Below are positions 56,735 to 64,000 of a stretch of DNA of 64,000 nucleotides, in pieces (position 1 is the first letter of the stretch; the number at the start of each line of letters is the position of its first letter). The DNA is taken from positions 118,208-182,207 of the forward strand of contig CALHCF010000006.1 in assembly GCA_937930635.1 (NCBI GenBank). Direction: 5' to 3'. The notes under the pieces are model-generated. The model worked only from the letters and a program-made list of their open reading frames with translations, was not told the origin of the DNA and searched no databases. A program made the position numbers and the translations under genes. This DNA comes from an uncultured Rhizobiaceae group bacterium. Lineage in GTDB: Bacteria; Pseudomonadota; Alphaproteobacteria; Rhizobiales; Rhizobiaceae.

Positions 56735-58221
56735 TGCCGAATCGCTGAAAGGGGTTTTCTAAACAGGTAGTAGGCAAGTGAAACGGTCTCGCCCGATACT
56801 TTGGCCGTTCCACGAAGGCCAATTCTGGGTGTTACATCGCCTTCAGAAGGCATAAATTCAGCCCGCACCTGATAACTCAACACACCCTGCCCGTCCGGCT
56901 TGGCGTGAAAGCTGGCGCTGACCAATTTTGCATCAATGGACTTCAAAGGATTGCTGTCCAGATAAAGCTCTACCGGAGCTCCTTCCTTTAAAACAATAGC
57001 GTCCGACACGGGCAGGTTGACCGTGATTTCCACCTTCGATGGGTCGGCAATCCGCATAATCCGTTCACCGACGGAAACAGGGCGGCCCGTCCATGAATCC
57101 TTGTCACTGAAGATTACCAGCCCGCTTGTCGTTGCCCGCACCTGTGATTTTGACAGCAATTCGCGTGCATAATCATACTCTCCAGCCTTCAGCTGCAGTT
57201 CTGACTGAGCGATGGCGAGTTCCCGTTTGGCACGGGGGTCGGAGAATGAGGTGCGAAGATTTTGCTGATAGCGCGCCTCTGCAACGCTTACTGCCTGACC
57301 GGCAAGTTTCAGACGATTGCGCAATTCAGTATCAGAATATGTGAAAAGCAGATCGCCTTCCCCAACACTCGTATTGGGGTCCACCTCGACCTTTTGTATC
57401 GCACCGTCAATCGGCGCTGCCACGACAATTGGATTGGCCGGCGTTACTTCTGCGGGCGCAAGAGCCGTCAGCGATACGGGAAAAAATCCAATGACAATGA
57501 CCGCTATCGCGGCGCAGGCAACCAGCAGGTTTTTTGAACGCAAACGGCGTTTGGCACGTTTGGGGCCCATCAGGGCTTCCCACGCATGGGAAAAAGTTTC
57601 GCAAAGCCGGGCGGCAGCAACAAAGCTGCGCTCGTCCCACTCACTTTCGCGAGTCAGCATCAGATGGCCGAAAACCGTGCCATCACGCAAAGTCAGTGGC
57701 AGAAAGACCACCTGAGCAAAGGGATAGGCCGTTGCATCAAGATCATCATCCTCGGCTTCCTGCCGGGCATCAAAAGCCACAATCTTGGATGCATTTTCAT
57801 CGGATAGTTTTCGATCTGTCAGCCTTTCGACCCAGCGAATGAATGTCGAATTACGGTCAAAAGCCGACAGCGAAGAAACGGCCTGCACCCGGTGTTTCTT
57901 CGGACCGGATTTCATGATGAGAATGGCCTGACGGTATTGAACCGCCACACGCGCACCGTTGACCATCAGATAATTGAGTTCGGCTTCGGTCTCGGCTCGC
58001 CGGGCTTCCCGCTCCAGATTAAGCAGGGCATTGGCAACATCGGAGCTGCGTGCAGCAGCAGGCCCTTTAGCCCGTTCATCAACCTGACCGGATACTTTGG
58101 CACTGTTTTGAACTTTCAGTTCATCGTCCACCGCCAGGCCTTCTGCAGGAACTCCAGAGTGTTCGCGAGGTTTACCCTCTTGCGATGATTGGTCTTGAGT
58201 GGTCGCTGCTGAAAGCGTCAT
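56719..58221 (-). CDS. GAF-like / TM / HlyD adaptor protein
   Basis: 500-aa protein. The cytoplasmic N-half has a low-complexity start and, at about residues 65-215, a GAF-like domain (LNYLMVNGARVAVQYRQAILIM ... QVVFLPLTLRDGTVFGHLMLTRE). A TM helix (LLVACAAIAVIVIGFFPVSL) leads to a periplasmic adaptor: lipoyl half-motif VAAPIDGAIQKVEVDPNTSVGEGDLL, a hairpin coiled-coil, and SQVRATTSGLVIFSDKDSWTG. A sensory domain joined to an adaptor is unusual. The stop overlaps the M50/HlyD start, so the two proteins are probably made as a complex. Confidence 0.87.
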   Translation of the reverse strand: MTLSAATTQDQSSQEGKPREHSGVPAEGLAVDDELKVQNSAKVSGQVDERAKGPAAARSSDVANALLNLEREARRAETEAELNYLMVNGARVAVQYRQAILIMKSGPKKHRVQAVSSLSAFDRNSTFIRWVERLTDRKLSDENASKIVAFDARQEAEDDDLDATAYPFAQVVFLPLTLRDGTVFGHLMLTRESEWDERSFVAAARLCETFSHAWEALMGPKRAKRRLRSKNLLVACAAIAVIVIGFFPVSLTALAPAEVTPANPIVVAAPIDGAIQKVEVDPNTSVGEGDLLFTYSDTELRNRLKLAGQAVSVAEARYQQNLRTSFSDPRAKRELAIAQSELQLKAGEYDYARELLSKSQVRATTSGLVIFSDKDSWTGRPVSVGERIMRIADPSKVEITVNLPVSDAIVLKEGAPVELYLDSNPLKSIDAKLVSASFHAKPDGQGVLSYQVRAEFMPSEGDVTPRIGLRGTAKVSGETVSLAYYLFRKPLSAIRQWTGY

Positions 58222-58319
58222 TGATGTTAATTCTTCTTATTCTGGTTGCTGTATCTCTGCCGACTTTGAATCAAATGTATGGCACGCGGGGTTTTGAAGA
58301 ATGGCAAAAAGCCAGTCTA

Positions 58320-59174
58320 TCAATTTGTCGGTGGAGAAAATTTCGCCGTCCCGCTCATCCCGGCCAGAATGTTGGGCGGACGTTTGATGAACTTGCCGGT
58401 GATCTTGATTGTCTGGCTGACCGCATCAATCTTGGCCCCCATACGATCAACACTGGCCTGATAGGTTTCTCCCAGTTCATCGGCTGTAAATTCGAAGGTG
58501 CTGCCCTTTTTTACCCAACGAAGCCATGTCGAGGGAACGATAAGATCAAGCTCGAGCGAACTGTCATCAACAACCGTCAGGAGCGGTGCATTTGCAGCCG
58601 GAATTTCATGCGACTCTGCATGGCGTTCCACAACATGACCATCAAACGGCGCTGTGATTGTGCAAAGCGAAATGACAGCGCGCAAGCCATCAACGGTTGC
58701 GCTTGCAATGGCCATGTCTGCGGCGGCCTCGCGTACTTCCTGGTTTCCCGCAGCGCCCCGCGACTTCAAACGCCGCTTGCCTCTGTGGAGAGTTGCAGCC
58801 TTGTTCAGATTAGCTTTGGCACCCCGAAGGTCAGCCTGCTGGCGACCGCAGTTGAACTTGATCAGGGTATCTCCGGTTTTGAATGCCTGACCTGCCTTAA
58901 AGGGCATCTCGTCAATTTTGAGAGCAAGGCCCGCGCCAAGTGTCACCTCGGCATTTGGCATCACAACACCCCGGGCTTCCAACTGGCCCTGCAAACCATT
59001 GGTGTTGGCTGAGTGGGCCTGACTGCTAGTCACATTGGAGGCGGCCTCAACCCGGGCTGCATCCTTCTTGGCCATATTTGCCACGGCGCTGGAGGCATCT
59101 CCCGCACTGGCGGGCGAAGCCATATAAGCGATTGCGGCAAACATGCCAGCAGAAATCAGAATACCGTTGTTCAT
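58320..59174 (-). CDS. Secreted periplasmic HlyD-like adaptor
   Basis: 284-aa protein with a Sec signal peptide (ILISAGMFAAIAYMASPASA) instead of a membrane anchor. The barrel-sandwich region reads LEARGVVMPNAEVTLGAGLALKIDEMPFKAGQAFKTGDTLIKFNC; a short helical hairpin follows, then TITAPFDGHVVERHAESHEIP, the second lipoyl half. The C-terminal beta domain ends FIKRPPNILAGMSGTAKF. It has RND/HlyD membrane-fusion-protein architecture without a TM segment, so it should bridge the inner-membrane adaptors and the TolC protein. It lies 64 bases after tolC. Confidence 0.87.
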   Translation of the reverse strand: MNNGILISAGMFAAIAYMASPASAGDASSAVANMAKKDAARVEAASNVTSSQAHSANTNGLQGQLEARGVVMPNAEVTLGAGLALKIDEMPFKAGQAFKTGDTLIKFNCGRQQADLRGAKANLNKAATLHRGKRRLKSRGAAGNQEVREAAADMAIASATVDGLRAVISLCTITAPFDGHVVERHAESHEIPAANAPLLTVVDDSSLELDLIVPSTWLRWVKKGSTFEFTADELGETYQASVDRMGAKIDAVSQTIKITGKFIKRPPNILAGMSGTAKFSPPTN

Positions 59175-59238
59175 TTTCTTTTCCCTGAAAAATGGTTTGC
59201 CATCGCTCTATCAACACGGGTTGCTTCGCCGGACGATA

Positions 59239-60912
59239 TTACCGGCTGGACTCAACCGACCCGTGATGTTTCCACGCAGCTTCATTGTTGGTCAGGAACT
59301 GAGTGAACACATTGGAACTGCTGCTGGACGGTCTTGCCGCAGGAGTTTCCGTGGCAACGCCCTGCCAGCCATGGGTCTCCTTGGCAATCGGATCAGATAT
59401 TTCCGCCCGAACAACCTTTGCCGATGAGGTGCGATAGTTGCGTGCTGACAACAAGGCCCGATCAACACCGGAACGGTCGCCACGCTCAATCCAAACCTGC
59501 TGCAATTTGGCCGACAATTCGCCAACGCTGTCATTTTGCAGGAAGTCATCCTTGTAAGGATCAAGACCAATGGACGCAAAAATGTTGGCGTATGAATTCT
59601 GCAGGTCTGCATAGGCAATATCGGTAGAAACCTGGCTTGCCAGCGTGTTCATCTCTTCGCGGATGAGTGTCTGCTCGCTGGCCTGCCCTTCGGCATGGCT
59701 TGTGCGGATTTGTTTCAAAATGCCACGCTGGACACCAAGATGCTTGGCCGCAGTAAGATACAGTTTCTTGGAATGACCATAGCGCACCCGGCTGACATGA
59801 ACCTGGGTCATGATGGCCATTGTTACCGCAAGCGCTCTGGCATCAAGCACTTCTTTTTCTGCCTCAATAACCCGCTTCTTCGACGGATATTTGAAGACAT
59901 TCAAAAGATTCCACGTTGCTTTGGCACCCCAGCCAACCCAGTTTTTGTTCAACAGATAATCGTCAGAATCCAGGTTCGCATTCGCAAACACATTAACACC
60001 TGGAAGAAGCTCCAGAAGTGCGGCACGTGTCTCTTTGTCGTTAATGCGTAACTTGTATTGAATATCCCGGATTTCGGGCCGGTTCTCCAACGCAGCAAAG
60101 ACCATCTCTTCACCCGAAAGAACCAGTTTGGTGCTGGCAGCACGCCGACGCGGCTGTGCCAGAGTAAAATGTTCGCCCGGCCGTACGTTCATGAGCGCTG
60201 CAAGCTGAATTTTTGCAAGCGACAGGTCTTTTTGAAGACGCTGGATGCGCTGTTGAATTTCTACAAGCTCACGCTGATAGGTGAGCGCGGTAAGCGGTGA
60301 GGTTTCACCACCGCGTTGCAGAGCCTTGGAATTTGAAAGAGCTCTTTTTGTACGCCCTTCAAGACGACGAAGACCCGTCACAAGACGGTCCGCGGACACC
60401 GCACGCCAGTAAGCTGTACGAACATCTTCGATCACGCGGTTGATGATCTTGCGCCGGTTTTCCTGAGCAATCAGCACATGATCGGCGGCTTGCTTGGCAC
60501 GAACACGGCTCAGACCAAAATCAAGAATATTCCAGGACAGCGTAATATCATCCTGAAACTTATGGCGGTCAGGGAACACCGTAGAGCCAACGCTGCCACC
60601 AACCCGGTCACGGCCGACATAGCCCGCTGAGGCCACAAGGTTTGGAAGCGTTTCCAGACGAGCAGCACTAAATTTCTTACTTGCCAACGCTTCGTTATAA
60701 AGCTCGACATGAAAATCCAGATTATACTTCAGCGCACGCGCCATCGCATCATAGAGTGTCACCGACTTTTCGATGGGCTGCTGATCAGCCGTTACGCGCG
60801 AAAGCTTGTCACTCGCGAAATTTGATACCGCACCGGTCGTCAATGGTTTTGGTGTGATAGTGCAGGCCGACAAACTCAGTGCAAGCACTGATGAAAAAAG
60901 GATACGCACCAC
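59239..60912 (-). CDS. TolC-family outer-membrane efflux lipoprotein
   Basis: 557-aa outer-membrane factor. The N-terminus RILFSSVLALSLSACTITP is a lipoprotein signal with lipobox LSAC. Two duplicated TolC halves contain long helical segments (RRLEGRTKRALSNSKALQRGGETSPLTALTYQRELVEIQQRIQRL; ETRAALLELLPGVNVFANAN). I use GTG 60912 with GAGGAAG upstream; the frame extends 11 codons further. A C-terminal extension past about 470 is polar. It forms the outer-membrane channel of the adjacent adaptors. It is second in the cluster, after the exoprotein. Confidence 0.9.
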   Translation of the reverse strand: MVRILFSSVLALSLSACTITPKPLTTGAVSNFASDKLSRVTADQQPIEKSVTLYDAMARALKYNLDFHVELYNEALASKKFSAARLETLPNLVASAGYVGRDRVGGSVGSTVFPDRHKFQDDITLSWNILDFGLSRVRAKQAADHVLIAQENRRKIINRVIEDVRTAYWRAVSADRLVTGLRRLEGRTKRALSNSKALQRGGETSPLTALTYQRELVEIQQRIQRLQKDLSLAKIQLAALMNVRPGEHFTLAQPRRRAASTKLVLSGEEMVFAALENRPEIRDIQYKLRINDKETRAALLELLPGVNVFANANLDSDDYLLNKNWVGWGAKATWNLLNVFKYPSKKRVIEAEKEVLDARALAVTMAIMTQVHVSRVRYGHSKKLYLTAAKHLGVQRGILKQIRTSHAEGQASEQTLIREEMNTLASQVSTDIAYADLQNSYANIFASIGLDPYKDDFLQNDSVGELSAKLQQVWIERGDRSGVDRALLSARNYRTSSAKVVRAEISDPIAKETHGWQGVATETPAARPSSSSSNVFTQFLTNNEAAWKHHGSVESSR

Positions 60913-61132
60913 TATTACTTCCTCACAAAAAATAAATTGCCCCAAGGAAGGAGTTCAGAGGCACCCCCAAAGCTCTCCCCTCGCTTGGGCAAATATCAAC
61001 TCTTATGACTAAGGAAGGTTTAACATCGGCGGGATTTTTAGCTTTGATTCACCAGGAATCGAAACAAGTAGTCAAGGATTTCGCACAGCGGAATTTCCGT
61101 TGCCGGTTAATCTAAGCCAGTCGCAGGAAACG

Positions 61133-61152
61133 CAAAAAACCCGCTCCGGGTT
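61133..61152 (-). terminator. Intrinsic terminator of the exoprotein gene
   Basis: On the minus strand AACCCG-GAG-CGGGTT followed by TTTT, 6 bp stem with a 3-base loop, starting 6 bases after the exoprotein stop. It separates this gene from the tolC transcript, so the structural genes can be expressed independently of the cargo candidate. Confidence 0.75.
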
Positions 61153-61157
61153 CATGG

Positions 61158-64000
61158 TCAGTGTGCGGTTACAGCCCGTCTCTCAACAGCAGCATCAACA
61201 GGCTGTTGTTCCACCGCAATATCAGCCACGTCTGTCGAAGGTGATGTTTCGACTGCGATAACTTTCGCATCCACCAGGTCAACCCGAACAGTTTTTGACA
61301 GCTCATTGCCGTTTCCAAGAATGAAAGCGATCTCGATATCTGCGAATTTCTCACCTGTCGGAGGTCTGGCTGAAATCTGCCCCTCGCGAACCAGCTTCAT
61401 CCAGTCCGGCAAAGAACCACCATCAGGCAACCGCATGATTGTCTTGACCACATAACCATCAAGAACCGGATCCAACTTGTTTATTACCTTGATCAGGAAG
61501 GCACCATCCTCGACACTGACATCAAGCAATAGCCGGTTGAGGCGATCATCGGCAGCCCCTACATCGCGCGCCGTCTTTTCATCAATCAAAGATTTGTATC
61601 CCGAAACACCATCAACGTCCCAATTGCCATTGCCGTCCCGCCCGGAGACAGTCAGCCAATCGGTCGACATTGTCATCTCATTGCCCACATCGACAAGGTC
61701 CGGCACACCGGCATCCGAACCGCTGGAAACCGAGCTGTTAAGAGGATCGATTGAGGAAACGGCCGACAACAAAATTCCATCAGGCCGATCAAGCGATGCC
61801 GTGCTGTTGAGATCAGCAATGCTCGAGATAAGATCATCGATGGTAAGCTCGGTGCTGTCGGTTTCCTCGTCAATTTCAAAAGGTTCAACAGTTGAATCAG
61901 TCAAGCTGGCAAAGACATCATTGTCTTCAAGGAAACCGGCATTCCCAATGCGAATTGCGAATGTATCAACCAGAATACCGCCCTGCCCGTCATTTGCGGT
62001 CAGCGTGATCACATAAGGCGTGATCGATGCCGAACCCGGGATGGTGGTTCCACTGATCGTACCGGTTAGCGGATCATACTCGATACCTTCGGGCAAATCA
62101 GACACCGTGACAGTCAATGTATCGGTATCCATACCACCGTCGACAAAATGGGCTGATATATCGACATCGATCATGTCACCTTCCTGAACCAGTAAATCAG
62201 GGAGGTTCCCCACAGCCACCGGCGCAACATTTTGCGGATCAATGGTCAGTTCAAATACTGCCACACCACCTTCGTTATCGTCAGCAGTGATCGAGACAAC
62301 TGACGGACCGAAGGTCGATGCATCACCTGGCGCTGACCCTGTGATCAAACCCGTTGCGGCATCAAAACTGGCCCATGGCGGCAGGTTCGAAACCGTAAAG
62401 GTCAGCACATCTCCATCAGCATCATTGATTTGCGCTGTGGCATCGAAGCTGAAGTTATCGCCGTCATTGACAATCACCGTTGCCGGAGGTGCTGCAACTG
62501 GCACAACGTTCAAAACATCAATCGTAAATCCGGTGACAACCGTGGAGGCTACGCCGTCAAACACAGAAACATTGATTGTGTAAGGCCCGAACTGAGATGC
62601 CGATGAATCCAAAGTGCCGGAAACCAGGCCGGTTGACGGGTTGACCGTGAGACCGGCAGGCAATCCCGTCACGATGAAATTCAAGGCATCATTGTCAGGA
62701 TCGTTGATGTAATCACCAAGTGGAATACTGACCGTGTCAGAATCGTTAAGAACCATATTCGGCGGGGTAGAGATCAGTGTGATAGGATCATCCACGCCGG
62801 TTACATCAAAGATAATATTGGCAGTATCCGTATCCAGGCCATCGCTTAGCGAATAGTTCAGTACAGTACGGCCGAAGAAATCAGGCGCCGGTGTAAAGCG
62901 TAGTGTACGGCCATCTGGATTGAGGAATACTTCCCCATCAGCAACCGTGATGGTCCCACCTGGCGCAATCGGCATCCCGTCAATTGCAACAATAGAAAGA
63001 GGATCGCCTTCAACATCACTGTCATTGGTTGATACAGGATCATAAATGGCAAAGGTATCTTCCACCAGCACAACAGGGCCATCATCAAGCGCAACCGGAG
63101 CATCATTGACAGCAGCAACATCAATGTTGACCGTCGCAGTATCACTCAGCATTCCATCGCTGATCCTGTAGACAAAACTGACCGGCCCATTGAAATTGAG
63201 AACTGGCGAATAGGTCAGCGTCTCTCCATCGCTTGCAAGAGCAATCGTGCCGGATCCGATATTAACCGACCCGCCGGGAGTAATGGCGGCACCATTGATT
63301 TCGGTGATGGTAATCGTGTCGCCTTCAACATCAAAATCATTGGATGATACCGGATTGAACACAAACGGAGTATCTTCCACAGCCGTCAATGCGACGGGGT
63401 TGCCGTCATCAACCGCGACCGGAGCATCGTTGACACTAATGACATCAATGGTGGTGTTTGCGATGTTGGAATTCACCGCACCATCATTCAGCACCACGGC
63501 AACGACGCGTTGCGTCGTATCGGGATTTTCTGACACCGAACTATATGAAACCGCCAGGAGAGCGGCCTGGTAATCAGCCAGCGAGGCGTTGCCCGTTAAA
63601 GCAACCGTAATCGTTCCAGCTGATGTCATTGCAATCGGCGGTGTTATCGTTACACTCACACCTGCCGGCAGCGTACCAACCGAAAGAATATCCCCGGTCT
63701 GACCATTGGTTAGCGTGATGGTGGCACCCTGGAGATTGGTGTTGTCCACATCACTCAGCGCCACACTGGCATCAGTAACGGCAACAGCCGCAGCATTCTC
63801 CGTATAACTTGTTGAATAGTTCACACCGCCTGTCGTTGCATCCAGGTCGATGAGAGGCGCATCATTGATTGAGGTAACCGAGAGGTTGACGGTTGCGGTA
63901 TCGGTTCCGCCATTGCCGTCATTGATCGTATAGGTGAAGGAGGCAGGGCCGAAGTAGTTGGCAGCAGGTGTGAAGGTGATCACACCACCGGCCAGCACAA
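61158..64000 (-). CDS. Giant cadherin/Ig-repeat exoprotein (5' end beyond window)
   Basis: At least 947 codons; the open frame runs past the window edge, so this is the C-terminal part. It contains tandem repeats of about 100 residues of the cadherin-like tandem-95/VCBS kind (VEDTPFVFNPVSSNDFDVEG, DGRTLRFTPAPDFFGRTVLN, SVNDAPVAVDDG). About three He_PIG/dystroglycan-type Ig repeats follow (GLPAGLTVNPSTGLVSGTL, NLPPWASFDAATGLITGSA, DLPEGIEYDPLTGTISGTT). Next is an Asp/Ser/Thr-rich linker and a distinct C-terminal domain of about 150 residues (LPDWMKLVREGQISARPPTG). No RTX nonapeptides are visible. It is probably a secreted or surface adhesin, and the candidate cargo of the adjacent export genes. 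Confidence 0.9.
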   Translation of the reverse strand, partial: VLAGGVITFTPAANYFGPASFTYTINDGNGGTDTATVNLSVTSINDAPLIDLDATTGGVNYSTSYTENAAAVAVTDASVALSDVDNTNLQGATITLTNGQTGDILSVGTLPAGVSVTITPPIAMTSAGTITVALTGNASLADYQAALLAVSYSSVSENPDTTQRVVAVVLNDGAVNSNIANTTIDVISVNDAPVAVDDGNPVALTAVEDTPFVFNPVSSNDFDVEGDTITITEINGAAITPGGSVNIGSGTIALASDGETLTYSPVLNFNGPVSFVYRISDGMLSDTATVNIDVAAVNDAPVALDDGPVVLVEDTFAIYDPVSTNDSDVEGDPLSIVAIDGMPIAPGGTITVADGEVFLNPDGRTLRFTPAPDFFGRTVLNYSLSDGLDTDTANIIFDVTGVDDPITLISTPPNMVLNDSDTVSIPLGDYINDPDNDALNFIVTGLPAGLTVNPSTGLVSGTLDSSASQFGPYTINVSVFDGVASTVVTGFTIDVLNVVPVAAPPATVIVNDGDNFSFDATAQINDADGDVLTFTVSNLPPWASFDAATGLITGSAPGDASTFGPSVVSITADDNEGGVAVFELTIDPQNVAPVAVGNLPDLLVQEGDMIDVDISAHFVDGGMDTDTLTVTVSDLPEGIEYDPLTGTISGTTIPGSASITPYVITLTANDGQGGILVDTFAIRIGNAGFLEDNDVFASLTDSTVEPFEIDEETDSTELTIDDLISSIADLNSTASLDRPDGILLSAVSSIDPLNSSVSSGSDAGVPDLVDVGNEMTMSTDWLTVSGRDGNGNWDVDGVSGYKSLIDEKTARDVGAADDRLNRLLLDVSVEDGAFLIKVINKLDPVLDGYVVKTIMRLPDGGSLPDWMKLVREGQISARPPTGEKFADIEIAFILGNGNELSKTVRVDLVDAKVIAVETSPSTDVADIAVEQQPVDAAVERRAVTAH

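Noticed and set aside
58185..59012. 275-codon plus-strand open frame with a hydrophobic start
   Set aside because: It lies antisense to the start of the GAF/HlyD gene and most of the periplasmic HlyD-like gene, whose domains are clear.
47579..61157. Ordinary type I secretion system
   Set aside because: No gene here encodes an ABC transporter (no LSGGQ signature or ABC permease), and the inner-membrane protein next to the adaptors is an M50 protease fusion.
61477..62016. 179-codon plus-strand frame rich in Ser
   Set aside because: Antisense to the repeat exoprotein; the Ser richness follows from the codon composition of the repeats.

Overview
The window is an alphaproteobacterial chromosome segment, most likely from a free-living, probably marine member of the Hyphomicrobiales (Rhizobiales). 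The evidence is gene order and family content: trxB next to an LsrB/VtlR-type LysR gene and an AbcR-type small RNA; a petP-petR-like regulator pair; prs and rplY-pth-ychF; a separate petA-petB-petC operon; and a fused trpE(G) gene with a leaderless trpL attenuator, a rhizobial hallmark. Nearly all of the window is coding. I see no rRNA, tRNA, CRISPR array, phage or intact insertion sequence.

Positions 1-24,800 hold the end of trxB, a nucleoside hydrolase, the LysR/sRNA locus, an aspartate-type aminotransferase, a glutathione S-transferase and small membrane proteins. A MarR / OmpR-type regulator / histidine kinase operon diverges from ilvE. A LemA-DUF2207 pair follows, then a DUF1611 plus ornithine-racemase-like pair, a secreted protein with seven Cys repeats, a cold-shock protein, a haloalkane dehalogenase, and the ybjN-proC-csaA and ubiK genes.

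Positions 25,000-41,200 hold lgt, a MidA-type methyltransferase, pgeF, a metal-ligand-less M24 protein and prs. A creatinase / M20 amidohydrolase / divergent SHMT-like cluster on the opposite strand lies between prs and rplY. Then come rplY (with a structured leader), pth, ychF, a cytochrome P450, two MaoC-like proteins and apt. Positions 41,200-47,150 hold the cytochrome bc1 operon, a CHMI-type tautomerase, and trpE(G) with its trpL attenuator.

Positions 47,570-64,000 hold the most unusual locus: about eleven co-oriented minus-strand genes. In transcription order they encode a very large cadherin/Ig-repeat exoprotein (its start is beyond the window), a TolC-type outer-membrane lipoprotein, a soluble periplasmic HlyD-like adaptor, a GAF-like/TM/HlyD protein, and a PqqD-like/M50 site-2-protease/HlyD fusion. 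A tightly coupled six-gene module follows: coiled-coil protein, unknown, AAA+ ATPase, two-TM protein, unknown, and DUF2333 membrane protein. No ABC-transporter ATPase is present. I infer an envelope-spanning export or processing machine, with the exoprotein as its candidate cargo, in which the usual type I ABC exporter is replaced by a membrane protease/adaptor fusion and possibly served by the AAA+ module. This is the best candidate for an undescribed system; its function is an inference from domains and gene order.
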